64,000 bases of DNA. It comes from Laburnicola sp. R22_1. Lineage: Eukaryota > Ascomycota > Dothideomycetes > Pleosporales > Didymosphaeriaceae. Shown here in pieces: positions 41,512-52,701 of this stretch. Position numbers and translations under genes: made by a program. The DNA is taken from positions 558,001 to 622,000 of the forward strand of contig JACONQ010000004.1 of the NCBI GenBank assembly GCA_014281115.1. The letters run 5' to 3'. The notes under the pieces are model-generated. The model did not search any database. It had not been told where the DNA came from and was given only the letters and a program-made list of their open reading frames with translations. Each line of letters opens with the position of its first letter. Position 1 is the first letter of the stretch.

Positions 41512-43773
41512 TAAGCCAGGGGTCCTAGTTTCCGACACCCCCGTGTTTCGGACAGCCCCACAACCGCGCCTCCTCATCATGCACTACAACCGAATATAAG
41601 TTCTTAAAAATTCAATTCTTTATTAATTTTAATTTATCTTTTTGCATCATTTTTTCTGTCTTCCAATCAGAGTTGTCAACAATCAAACAAAGTCAAATTT
41701 AAAGCTCAAATTTTGCTTGTTTAACGATTTCTTAGTGTTGTAGTCTTATTTGATTGCTTTGACAAGGCTGTAGAGGCGGTTTTGTTTGACTTGTTTGTTT
41801 GAATTTGAGCAATTTAAGAAGCCTTAAAAGGCGCTTTCTATAGTGTTATAGGCGGCGGCTCCTCCCAACTTTTTATGCCAAATTCTTCTGCAAGCTTGTT
41901 GTCGTCGTACATAGCCGCTGCCTTTGCGCTTGGAGGCTTAAAACCTGCTTAAATCCACTGTTGTGTACACACTAAAGCAGCCAATAGCTAGCTGCCTATT
42001 TTGCGCCTCTGTGGCTCAAGTATATCGCCAGTGCCTGTAAACACCCGCTCACAATCAGCGCTAGAGGCAGGGATAGTTAACACATCTAGCGCCAATTGTG
42101 AAAGATTTAGGTACTTCAGTTTCAGTTGTTGCCAATATTATATAGCTATAAGCCCCTGTTTGTGTTGTAGAGCCGTCCACATAGGCTCTTTAAGCCAGCT
42201 CTCATACTCATCCTCCGCCTCTATCGCCACGTCGTCGTCGTCAAGTATCAAGTCGATCGCTTTGTCAAAACTGCTTATTACAGGCTTTGGCAATAGTGTT
42301 ATTGTTGTAGCGGCCGCGCGGGCGGGCTTATAGCGAGCCCAAAGCTGCTCGAATTTTGCGTGTGCGGCGCTGAGTTGTGTAGGTTTGCTGCGCCAGAAGC
42401 GCTTGCAATAGGACTTATATCGCGGGTGCAGAATTGTGGCAGTGTAATAGACAGGACTTTTGAGTAACTTGTCAAAGTAAGCGCTCGCTTTACGCCTTGC
42501 GGCGCGTAGGTTAATAGGCAGGTGATCCTCAGGCGCCTCAAATAGCTCGTAGTTAACGTTTTCATACGCCTGAAGGCGAGCATCTAGCTCAGTAATCAGA
42601 GACTCAAACACAGGTATAACCTCGTACAAGGCGCCGTGGGTGCCAGCTTTGCTGCGACCTTGCAAGCGATTGGTTGCAAACTTAAGCGGCTGAAGTACTG
42701 CAATATACTCCGTAATCACCGCCCAGTCTGCAGCTGTAAGCCCACCTGATCGCATCCATCGCGGCGCGTCAGGCAGCTTCTTATTGCGTAGTTTTGCCTG
42801 TTCGTCAGCATCCTCTGTCTCTTTGATGTGGTACGAGGCATATGAGTTAATGGCTTGTTGTAGCTCAACACCGCGCTCAAAGCAGTCATGATAGCTGTTC
42901 CAACGCGTAACAACCAGCTTGATTGGCTCGCGGAGACCGCCTGTAACGCCTATAGGCATCTCACCAGCAGCATCGCGCTAACAGTTACTAAAGATACCCT
43001 ATTGCTTTAGCGTGTTGATGTAGCTAATAACGTTAAGAAACACGCTAAGCAGACTATCTCTCCGCTACTCCTGTATATAAAAATCTTCTTCTTTTATATG
43101 TTTAGTGGCGTTGTTGTACGCCTTAGAGTCTCTGCCAAACATAATAGTTTGGCTGATAAGGTTAAGTATGTGGCAAGCGCAGCGGAGGCGTCTATTAGCA
43201 GCGCTGAAGCTGTACATTGTGCCAAGTTTGTTGATAGCAGTATTGTTGTTGTAGGCGTTATTAAGCACAAAGTAGCTAAGTTTGTTGCTGTTGATTTCAA
43301 AGTATCGCAAGATTCGCGCGACAGCGTTAGCTATCGCCTCGCTGGTGTGCGCGCCAACCAGCTGCGGCAGCGCGATAGGAAGGTCAACTATATCGCCTTA
43401 AGCGTTAGCGTAGTGTGCAACAACAGCAAAGAAGCCACGTTTGCCGCCTTTAGTTGTCCAACTATTAAAGCTCACGTGTATCTTACTGCTTGCCTTAGAC
43501 AACGCGTGCTTAACCTAAGGCTGTAGCCAGCTGTAGAGCCTCATTACAAAAGCCAACACGCTGTTGTGAGACCTCCATAGCGCTGCCTCTGCCTCTAGGT
43601 TAGCGAACCTTATTATCGCGCGGAAGGACTCAGTCTCAAACTCGCGCAAAGGTCTGTTATTGTTAACCAGCCACAGCACTGCGGCCTGCCGAAAACCTTG
43701 TACGTCGAAGTTACCCAGCTCCCAATAGACCTCTTGGCTGAGTGTAAGACCTCTGTCAAGCGTCATCTGTATA

Positions 43774-45564
43774 AGCTAGCGTACAAGGATCCTGATCACC
43801 CGGTGTTTCTGATCACCCCATCAAAACGCGACACCTGAACAAAACACGCGATATCTCTCTACAACGCTCATCAATATGGACGCCCGCGAGCATGCTATAC
43901 AATCCGCTATTCGCGATTTCGCTGCAGGTCTTTATACAAGTCAGCGTGCAGCTGCAAAGGCGTACGGCATCTCCCAGTCTACGCTATCGATGCGACTCCG
44001 TGGCGTAACAACGAGCTCGCTCAGTCACCAGCACCAGCAGCGATTAACTCCTCGACAGGAGGACTTTCTAGTAGAATGGATCCTTGAAGAAGACGCGCGC
44101 GCCTGCCCTCCCTCACACGCTCGCGCGCGAGAAATGGCCAATCGAATCCTACGTATGAACGGCGACGATTGTCCTGTTGGCAAGCACTGGCTATACCACT
44201 TTATCAAGCGCCAGCCACGTATCGCCTCTGTAGTCGGCAGAAAGCTAGAGGCTCAGAGAGCTGATGCAGCGACTCCAGAGCAGTTGCGCGCGTTCCTAGA
44301 GCGCTATGAGCAGACTCGACAGCGGCTCAACATACAGGCAGAGAATACATACAATATGGATGAGACTGGCGTTGCTCTAGGAGTATGTACAAACACTAGA
44401 GTACTCTCTAGTAGTTAGAAAAAGAAGGCTTACATTCGGTCTCCAGAGAATCGCGAGTGGGTCTCTATAATTGAGTGCGTATCGGCGACAGGGCAGAAAC
44501 TACGCTGCGCAGTTATCTTCAAAGGCCAGAGCCTACAGACTACCTGGTTCCCAGCTAAATCCGTGCCTAGCTGGCTCTATACAACCTCTGAGAACGGATG
44601 GACGTCGAAAGCGATAGGTGTTGAGTGGCTACAGCGTATATTCATACCTGAGACGGCTATAGGTGATGGCCAGTACCGCCTTCTTATCCTTGACGGTCAC
44701 GGCAGCCATATTGATATAGACTTCCTTTGGCTCTGCAAGCAGCATCGAATCGAGCTCTTATACCTACCTGCGCACTCCTCACACGTCCTACAGCCTCTAG
44801 ATCTTGCTCCTTTCTCTGTAATCAAGTCTAGTTACAGACGTCAGATCCAGGAGCTCGCATCACTCGACGACGCTGCGCCTGTTAAGAAGGAGCGCTTTAT
44901 CACCTGCTATCATCAAGCTAGGGAGGAAGGCTTCACAGAGCGTGTGATTCGAGCTGGCTGGCAGGCATCTGGTATCTGCCCATTCAACATCAATCACGTG
45001 CTCAGCTCGTCGCAGGTCTCTCAGAGGCCTACTACGCCTACACGTCAGCAGCAGCCTCAGCAGCAGCTCCAGAGCTTCCTCTCGACTCCCCAGGGCCCTC
45101 ACGATCTCTATATAGCGCAGCGCAGCGTCCCAGAGCGTTGAGAATCTAGGTCGTACGACCCGGCTGCTCCTACAGAAAGCAGGTAAGGCTCTAGCAGCTG
45201 CAAATACTAGAGCTGCAGGCCTAGAAGCAGAGAAAAGACGCCTTGAGCAGCAGCTAGAGATATCTACCTCTCAGCGTCAGCGTAAGCGCGTTCGAGTAGA
45301 CCCAAATCAACGCTTTGCAGAGGTAGAGAGTATTAGGGAGGCTATGCGCGCAGCTGAGGCTTCAGCAGTCCAACCACGTAGATCTACTATATCAAGCACC
45401 TCAGAAACAGCTGCTATAGCTACAGCAGCTGCAGCGCTTGAATCTATGTGTAGTCAATGGCAATTATAAGCAGCGTTGCTGAGATATCGCGCGTTTTGTG
45501 CAGGTGTCGCGTTTTGGTAGAGTGATCAGAAACACCGGGTGATCAGGATCCTTGTACGCTAGCT
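43774..45564 (+). mobile_element. pogo/Fot-type DNA transposon B inside the hAT element
   Basis: Inverted termini of about 60 bp, beginning AGCTAGCGTACAAGGATCCT (43774) and ending with its complement at 45564, bounded by TA at 43772-43773 and 45565-45566. Two 17-bp units starting CTGATCACC lie in each terminus (43792-43808, 43809-43825; mirrored, ending at 45529 and 45546). 1791 bp; the youngest-looking pogo element here. Confidence 0.94.
43876..45468 (+). pseudogene. Transposase of element B, nearly intact (one stop, one frameshift)
   Basis: About 530 codons. Psq HTH (AIRDFAAGLYTSQRAAAKAYG), CENP-B-type HTH (LTPRQEDFLVEWILEEDARA, HWLYHFIKRQPRIASVVGRK), DDE_1 with D in YNMDETGVALG, D in LLILDGHGSHIDIDF and D in LPAHSSHVLQPLDLAPF (DDD triad), then a basic Arg-rich tail ending SMCSQWQL. 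Lesions: TAG at 44416-44418 after RVLSSS, most simply Gln CAG to TAG, and a frameshift at about 45140-45150 after RSVPER, beyond which LGRTTRLLLQKAGKALAAAN is in another frame. The rest is open, with little RIP damage. Confidence 0.92.
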
Positions 45565-45637
45565 TAGATTGTTGGCCGGGTTTGCGCTCTGTTTGGTATA
45601 CGACAGGGCCATCCTTACTAAGTCTATGGCCGCGCTA

Positions 45638-47762
45638 CCATGGGTGCGGGGTCAATGCGCGCCGAGCCTCAATGCGCGCTCAACACGAAAACACCTCAAG
45701 CTTCAACACCACCTATCGCTACCAATATGGGGTCAATTGAGGCTGCGCTTGAAGCGATACAATCGCAAGAACCTAGAGACTCTATCAACTATACAAAAAT
45801 CGCGAAGGAGCATAGCGTTGTACGCTCTACGCTCACCCGGAGACACCAGGCTGTAACGCAGTCGCGTACAGCTGAGGGAATCAACCAACAAAAACTTCGC
45901 CCTCAACAGGAGCAGGAGCTTATACGCTATATCAAAAAACTCACTCAGCAAGGCCTACCACCTACACGGCAAATAATCCAGAACTTTGCAGCCTGTATAG
46001 CCAAAACGAGCGTTAGCATATACTAGGTTAATTAGTTCGTCAAGCGACACAGCATTGATCTAGTTTCAAGATGGACAGCTAGAATGGACAGCAATCGCCA
46101 CAAAGCCGACTTAAAGACAAAGTACAGCCTATATTTCAACCTACTACAGCAGAAAATTAGCCAATACAATATCGAGCCTCAGCACACGTACAATATGGAC
46201 GAAAAAGGCATCCTACTAGGCATTACTACTCGCTCAAAGCGGATCTTTAGTAGGCAGCTGTACGAGAGCAAGGAGGTGAGGCAGGCTATTCAGGATGGTA
46301 GCCGTGAGTGGATTTCGCTCCTAGCCTGCATATGCGCCAACGGATCGGCTCTAGATCCAGCCCTTATCTATCAGGCTGCCTTAGGTAGCCTACAATCAAG
46401 CTAGGTCAAAGAAATTAACCCTTAGGAACACTTAGCCTTTATCACCTTATCGCCTTCTAGCTAGACAAATAACAAGATAGGCCTCGCATGGCTTAAGCAG
46501 GTGTTCGATCGCTGTACTAAGGAGAAAGCTGGACGCTCCTACCAACTACTTATCCTTGACGGCCATGGATCCCACCTTACTATGGATTTTATTAATTACT
46601 GTGACCGGAATAGGATACTCCTAGCTATATTTCCGCCTCATTTAACGCATACGCTACAGCCGCTCGACGTTGTTATGTTTAAGCCTCTCTCCACTGCCTA
46701 CTCAGCTAAGCTCTCAGCCTTCCTACACAGGTGCTAGGGACTATCGTCAATCACAAAAAGAGACTTCTTTAGCCTATTCTGGAGGGCTTGGGGTAGCTCG
46801 TTCAGGAAGCCATTAATTATTAAGGCCTTTAAGGCTACTGGCATATCACCACTCAACCCAGAGGTTATACTTAAGAGATTTACTAAGACCAGCCTACCCA
46901 AGCAGGAATTAAGAGAAAGCTTAACCTTAGTACTCAGCGCGTCTAACTGGAGGAAAATCGACCAGCTCCTAAAGGCTGCAGTAGATATAGGGAATAGTAA
47001 TAAGGCAAAGAAGCTGAGCCGAACAGTGCACTCAATTGCCGTACAAAAACAGCTACTACAGCATAAAAATGAGGGACTAAGAGCAGCACTAGGCAATGAG
47101 AAGAGGCGTAGAAAGCGTGGCAAGCCTTTGCTGGATAACCAGCCTACTAAGTACTTAGGGGGTGCTGTTTTCTGGTCCCTAAGGAAGGTGCAGGAGGCAC
47201 GTAATCGTCTACAGCAAAAAGAGGCCAAGGCAGAGCAGCTAGTACTCTAAAAAACTAAGGCAGCTAAGGCTCGGAGGGCTAGCCAGCAGCTAAAGGCTAG
47301 ACTACTCTAAGAGAAGCGCGTTGCGAGGGCTGAGGCTTAGGCAGCTCGAGCGAAGGCAAAGGCGGATCAGGCAGCTGAGCGAGCCCAGAAGCAGCAGGCT
47401 TATAGGGCTCAGCAACACTACAAGAATCGTATAAAAATAGCTAAGAAAGGTAGCAAAAAGGCATTAAGGCTACCTAAGCAGGGCATAAGGGAAAAAAAGC
47501 TTATTAATAAGGCTATAGATGCTGCTAAGGCCTCAGGTGCTGCATCACAGCCTCTACAGCCTCAGTCGCGCCGGGGCCGGAATATTAGAACTCCGAGTAG
47601 ATTTTTATAGCTATAATTAATTATTAAGATTCATAGACCTCATCACCAGAAATTCTTATAATAATAGCAATTGTAGGGAGCTCTGCAGCTTCAAGTTTAG
47701 CTGAGCTGGTTTGGTGTTGAGCGCGCATTGAGGCTCGGCGCGCATTGACCCCGCACCCATGG
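45638..47762 (+). mobile_element. pogo/Fot-type DNA transposon C inside the hAT element
   Basis: Inverted termini of about 50 bp at 45638-45688 and 47712-47762 (CCATGGGTGCGGGGTCAATG at the left edge), perfect to the eye, with TA at 45636-45637 and 47763-47764. Two 17-bp units beginning TCAATGCGCGC lie at 45652 and 45669, mirrored at 47721-47731 and 47738-47748. 2125 bp. Confidence 0.94.
45727..47610 (+). pseudogene. Transposase of element C, RIP-degraded
   Basis: MGSIEAALEAIQSQEPRDSI, psq HTH (INYTKIAKEHSVVRSTLTRR), CENP-B HTH (QQEQELIRYIKKLTQQGLPP), DDE_1 with YNMDEKGILLGITTRSKRIF, LLILDGHGSHLTMDF and HLTHTLQPLDVVMFKPLSTA, then a long basic coiled tail. About ten stops, almost all TAG in place of Gln/Trp. 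Closely related to the transposase of element N, so C and N belong to one family. Confidence 0.9.
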
Positions 47763-48028
47763 TACTAAGCCAGCTACAACACTAAGAAATCCATTATTAG
47801 CTGCTACTACACCTATCCCAACAACCTTACCTCTATAGCAGCTGCAACACTATAGGTATGTTAAGCGAGTCAATCAAGATCAAATTATCTTGACAAAAAT
47901 TTACAGATTTGATTGTTTAGCTTATTAAAATAGCAGCGGAGACTCTTGTTTGGTTGAATTTGACCAAGTCAAACAAGATCAATCAAAATTTTGACGCATG
48001 CTTGATTACTGACAACTCTGCTTCCAAT

Positions 48029-49646
48029 AGCTAGATATACAGAGGGCGACGTCCAAAATGCACTCGCAGACCTCAAATCTAGGGTCGCTTTAGCCACTAC
48101 TGCTGCTCAGCATAGGATACCACAGAACACTCTTCGCAGCCGCTTTAATAGTGCCTAACCTCACTAACACGCTTACAACAGTAAATAGCGGCTTACAACT
48201 GTTTAAGAAGAGCATCTAGAGCACTAGATTCTCTAGCAGGAGGCCTTTAGTTACGCGCTAATACATGCGCAAGTGCAAGCTATCGCAACTAGCGTGCTTA
48301 AGCAAGAGGGTGACCACAGGAACCTAGGGAGGAAGTGGTCTAATCACTTTTTGCGGCGCCACCCAGCCATTAAGACAAAGTTAGGCCACTAGACTAACTA
48401 GGAACGCATAAATATAGCTACTTCAGATAATATTAGGCACTTGTTCAACCTGTACGGGACCGTGAGCTAGATTCCCCCCCGACGGAGGTACAACGCTGAC
48501 GAGGGCGGCATTATGGAAGGCCAGGGTATTAATAGGCTTGTCATTAGCTCCTCACAGGAAAATCCAAACTCTGTACTAGTTAAGACAGTAAATGCCCGTA
48601 CTTGGACCTCTGTAATAGAGTGTATCTCCGCGCTTAGTGTCGCTCTAGACCCCCTTGTCATCTTTAAGGCCAAAAGCATCTAGGAGCAGTGGTTTAAGTA
48701 GGAGTTTTTAGCTTAACATCCTAGCTAGCATGTTACCTTCTCACAAAATAGATAGACGAGCAATAAAATTGCTATTAAGTGGCTAGAAAAGGTGTTCTTG
48801 CCCCAGACTAAGCCTAACAATCCATCCAAGGCACAGTTGCTTATTATCAACAGTTATAGCAGTCATACCTTAGACGAATTTATAACTACATATTACCTAA
48901 ATAATATTTACTTGCTCTTTTTGCCTGCCTATACTTTACATATACTCCAGCCTTTAGATCTTAGTTGTTTCTTAAGTCTAAAGGCAGCGTATCGGCGGTT
49001 CCTTGGCGAGCATGCAGCTCTGACAGATGCAACGAAGGTTAGGAAGGCCAGATTTCTTAAATTTTATGCAGAAGCGCGTAAAATCGGTCTTTAAGAGCAG
49101 TGCGTACGAGCTGGGTGGAAGGCGACAGGGCTGTATCCTCAGAGCGTGGATAAGCCCTTGGGTTCTCGGTGGGTTGTAGTGCGCCAACGGCCGTTGACAC
49201 CCCCCTCTTCTACTATAGATATTAGGACGCCAAAACGCGGTAGCGACATTGTAAAGCTATTTTCTAGGAAGAATAGCTCTCTAGCTACACAACAATATAT
49301 TCGGCTTACTACCACAGCGCTAGACCATATTGCAATAGAGGTCTCTATAAAGGATTATAAGATTGCTTCCTTACGCGAGCATATTAAGCAAGTAAATCCA
49401 CTAAAACGCCGCAAAGTCGCAATTAATCCAAACAATCACTTCGCGAGTCTTGCAGAGGTTCTCTCTCAGACTAATTAGGAGCCCTCCCAACGTGTTCGTA
49501 AGGCAAGAAGCCCAACACAGAAGGTGGAGGAGAGTTGCTCTAAGGAGGAAGCGGAGCAGGTATTAGTTCAACATTCGGCACAGGATTAACAACCAACACA
49601 ACAGTATCTTGCCTGTAATTTAAGTGTAGACGAAGAAAGCGATTAA
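48029..49646 (+). pseudogene. Transposase of element A, RIP-degraded
   Basis: Starts near ARYTEGDVQNALADLKSRVA just right of the hAT element; the first codons may be lost or may lie left of the hAT. Features: psq HTH (ALATTAAQHRIPQNTLRSRF), CENP-B HTH (AFSYALIHAQVQAIATSVLK, NHFLRRHPAIKTKLG), DDE_1 (YNADEGGIMEGQGINR where NMDE is expected, LLIINSYSSHTLDEF where LDGHGSH is expected, LPAYTLHILQPLDLSCF). Two catalytic Asp positions are altered (YNAD retains a D, but INS replaces LDG). Many TAG stops. Ends NLSVDEESD. Confidence 0.85.
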
Positions 49647-49791
49647 AGCTCTTCAAATGCAGTTTATTTTATATTTTTAGAGATTTATTTAACAAAGTTG
49701 TGAACACATTCGTAACCAGGGTGGTGACGGCGGCGGGGCTTTGCAGGGTGTCGGAAACACGGGGCTGTCGGAAACTAGGACCCTTGGCTTA

Positions 49792-50050
49792 TAGTTTTCA
49801 TCTTCTTCAACGATATTATCTCTCCCCAACTCGTCTATCACCACAATGCATAACAGAGGTCTAAGTAGTAATAGGATCTTGCAGCATATCTCCAGTGAAA
49901 TTCCAATGGCTCGGCAAGCAAGAACCTCCACACCAACCCATCACTTCGTATATTCACATGGCGCATTATTTGTCTACTAAAGCGGTCAGGTCAACCGACA
50001 CTTTTTATTTTGTGACTGACACTTTGATCAAGGCCGCCTCCCTCAATAAG
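49792..50050. other. Spacer between transposon A and the phytase-like gene
   Basis: About 260 bases of unique sequence forming the 3' flank of the phytase-like gene. No feature recognised. Confidence 0.45.
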
Positions 50051-52338
50051 TCAATACCCCAACACGTCGATTCGCTCTTTTCCCAACATATCCTCCAGAC
50101 TAACCAACTTGAAACTAGCCTGGTCGGCTGTGCCCCCTTCTGCACCAGCGAGCTCATTGGCATCATCATGGGTGACAAACAAACCTCTCGGAAAGTCACG
50201 ATTCAAGCGATTTCCCACGGCAGCGATTCCGTCAGTATTGGAGACATGGTCAATGCCCGCTTCTTCATTCTCTACGATCGTGAATTGCATGACGAGTGCA
50301 TGTGGCGGAGCTCTTTCATACACCAAGTACTTGCTATGACCTTGGCTTGAGACGAACAGATAACCATCGGATGAGTTCTTGGCGGGCACCAGCGCGAGGC
50401 CTTCGACGTCTGCGAAAAGCATTCCGTCACCAACTTTGGCAATTTGCAAACCGGCTAACGAGCCGTCGGGTTCCGCATCGTATCGCCATATTCCTTCGGG
50501 TTCCTCGCCGAGGAAGAGAAACCCTTGCTCTTCATCGGCGACGCAGCCTTCAACTTGGCCTCCAGAACCGCCAGTGAAGTTGCGCACAAGGGTGGTTTCT
50601 AGGGTACCGTTGGTGGTTGAATTCAATTCGTATTGCAGGTATACAGCGTCTTTGCTGTTGACGAAGAGGTACTGGCGGCCGGACTTGGGTGAGCGGTAAG
50701 TACATGAACCGTAAACTTCGTAATTAGCTGGTGTTGGTTGTACTCCTCCAGCAATGGGCTGAAGAAGCCCGGTAGAATTTATCTCGAATAAGCTGCTTAA
50801 TGTAAGTCCTGCTCGAATGAATGCACTTCCACGTACCAAAGCGTGTTATCACCGCGACAAGCAGCGAAAGTCAAATCGGTTGGCTCTCCACCTACGGTAA
50901 AGTTGGAGATGACGTCCACATTGTTCGGTTCTTCAGCCGACATGTGCTGTAGCAATTGTCCTTGTAGATTGAAAACGGCGAAGCCCGCACCCTCCTCGCT
51001 CTTAATCGTCGTGACGATGCGGCTTTGGTCGGGTCTCGTAGGATGAATCCAGACCGCAGGGTCGTCCCCATCCCCGCCGTTAGCATCCGTCTCGTATTTG
51101 GCTTTCACAGCGACCAAGAAGCAATCAGGGCCAGCCCAGCCGGCTGTGCAGTCACAGGTATTTGGACCCACACATGATCCATGACCAGAGCAAGAATCCT
51201 TGCACGTGATCTCCGAGCAATCACTGCCTGTAAAGCCAGCAAGGCATTGACAGGAGTTGTTGATAAGATAACCGTTACTAGAGCACCTTGGGGATATCGG
51301 CTGCGTACATGCTCGGCATGGCTTATTGCTGGGATTGAACTCCACATTTAGTTGAATCCCAGAAGATGAGAGGATGGTGTCCAATGAGCCCACGGCAATT
51401 CCAGTATCGTTTTCATCTTCGAAAACGAAAGCAAAAATACCTGAAGGATAGTCCGGGGCAGAGGTCTGCAGAATCGATAGACCACCTTCGATTGAAAAAT
51501 CGCTGATCCCACCGAGCAGGAACGCGCCTTTGTGGTTCAACTGTCGATCATATACCTGTAGGCCATCATCGTTGATAACGAGGAGGAAGTCTGTAGCATC
51601 ACTATGGTAGGTGGCCAGGCTCGTGACTAGCACACTGTGGGAGACGGTTTCCACCTTTGGTGCTAGGATGGACTCCGATGCTTGGAATGAATATAATGGC
51701 TGATTCTCTGCAGAGAAAAATATAGTCCCATTGTCGAAAACCGCACAAGCCTCGCCCTCGATAGGAATTGGAAAAGTTTGCACCTCAAAAAATATAAGCT
51801 TAGTATAAGCGAAAAATACGACAGGACTTACTTCTAAGATCTGAATGTGGTTTTGGTGGCTTCTTATCAATAACTGGACAGCCATCTTTTTCCCAAAAAG
51901 AAACAGGTACGAGTTTCCACTTGAAGCACTTCGCCAACTGCAAAGCGTAGACCAATCGCCCAGTATTTTTTTACTTGCGTCTGTGATCTCGTCAAAGCTG
52001 GGAATTTCGAAAGATCGCATGACGGAATGAGTCGCTGCGATCGTTACAAGGATGTCCTTTCCCCCGATGTCGTAGACTGGGATAGCAAATTTGGATCGGC
52101 CTGTCTTGAGATGCGCTCTTTCGGAGAATGGAGGCTCCTCCCCCCCAAAGACGCGGAATCCACCATCTGCAGCACTTCCATCGTTGGTGACAAGAAGAGG
52201 CGTATTAGAGTAATAGAATGCTGTGTTATCGGCCTCGAAACCCACCGCGGCCGGGACGAGCGTGATGCTCACATTTTGGGCAAAAGCAAGTGGAAGAAAG
52301 ACCAGCAGCCAGGCAATTTTAGGGATAAGCTTGCACAT
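50051..52338 (-). CDS. Secreted two-propeller phytase-like protein (beta-propeller phytase, 3-phytase) with EGF modules
   Basis: Exons 52338-51832, 51783-50837 and 50792-50051; introns 48 nt (GTAAGT...TTGAG, in frame without stops) and 44 nt (GTACGT...AAGCAG); 731 residues. MCKLIPKIAWLLVFLPLAFAQ is a signal peptide. The N-terminal ~370 residues form one, degenerate propeller. Two EGF-like modules follow (CSSNGYLINNSCQCLAGFTG and CKDSCSGHGSCVGPNTCDC). The C-terminal propeller begins KYETDANGGDGDDPAVWIHP, the phytase signature, and has GFAVFNLQGQLLQHM, VEGCVADEEQGFLFLGEEPEG-type blade, FADVEGLALVPA and PRGLFVTHDDAN. Family enzymes release phosphate from phytate using Ca2+. Domain order matches fungal/bacterial dual-propeller phytases. 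Whether all acidic Ca ligands are present was not checked residue by residue. Its stop is only 260 bp from transposon A. Confidence 0.87.
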
Positions 52339-52701
52339 GATGCGCGTGAATGGTATAACGAGTGACACTACGAACCAAACTCGAATGTACTCCAGGAGGC
52401 CGCGTCGTTGAAACGTCGGCCTTTTTATAGGAAAGAGGAGGTACTTGGCAAGGACAACATGGGGAGAGACGAAAGCACGTGAGAAGCATACAGATTCTTA
52501 CTCGTCTGCCATGTCGAAATGGCGCTCAAGAGGGCTTGGAGCATTGCCATCCTCGCTTGGCACCTTCCTCGCTTGGCACCTTCCTCGTTGAGCCGCGTCA
52601 TGCTTCGGCTCCCCACTGTAGCTAATCCCAATCGCGCCCTTTTTTTTACGTACTTTAGCTGTTAAACCTTAGTTATTTTTGCTATTAAGTTTTATAATCT
52701 A

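Larger units (their letters stand above)
41945..45636 (-). pseudogene. hAT transposase relic, split by element B
   Basis: Minus strand. After removing element B (keeping one TA) the frame reads DGPVVYQTERKPGQQSIQMTLDRG and goes on with SQEVYWELGNFDVQGFRQAA, VLWLVNNNRPLREFETESFR; then SFSAANRRLRCACHILNLIS, PIKLVVTRWNSYHDCFERGV and finally the hAT dimerisation segment LALDVLTIPASSADCERVF (about 41985-42041) before IGS-stop. This is the RNase H-fold hAT transposase of Restless/Hermes type (CHILNL and RWNS motifs). It has at least five stops including TAGs in the Gln/Trp positions. The continuous reading across element B confirms the insertion order. Confidence 0.86.
41668..48020 (-). mobile_element. 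hAT-type DNA transposon inside element A
   Basis: Ends CAGAGTTGTCA (41668-41678) and TGACAACTCTG (48010-48020) are inverted repeats, extended by AATCAA in both. They are flanked by an exact 8-bp duplication, CTTCCAAT, at 41660-41667 and 48021-48028; 8 bp is the hAT hallmark. Without the two pogo insertions it is about 2.4 kb. Tandem GTCAAA/TTTGAC-type motifs near both ends resemble subterminal binding sites of hAT elements. The transposase lacks its N-terminal BED finger region, so this is a partly deleted copy. Confidence 0.92.
41512..49791 (+). mobile_element. pogo/Fot-type DNA transposon A (outer member of a three-level nest)
   Basis: Inverted termini at about 41512-41562 and 49741-49791 (TAAGCCAGGGGTCCTAGTTT at the left edge; one G/A difference in the first 25 bases). 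The flanks are TATA on both sides, so the TA duplication cannot be placed to the base. Each terminus carries two 17-bp units starting TTTCCGACA / TTTCGGACA (41529-41545, 41546-41562; mirrored at 49741-49774). It holds the hAT element 41668-48020 near its left end and a transposase relic from about 48029. Without the hAT nest it is about 1.9 kb. Confidence 0.88.

Noticed and set aside
30760..49791. Starship-type giant element spanning both islands
   Set aside because: No tyrosine recombinase (DUF3435) captain and no cargo structure; every piece is explained by small DNA transposons with their own duplications.
49895..50350. Plus-strand open frame overlapping the end of the phytase-like gene
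   Set aside because: Antisense to a well-supported coding exon and without recognisable content.
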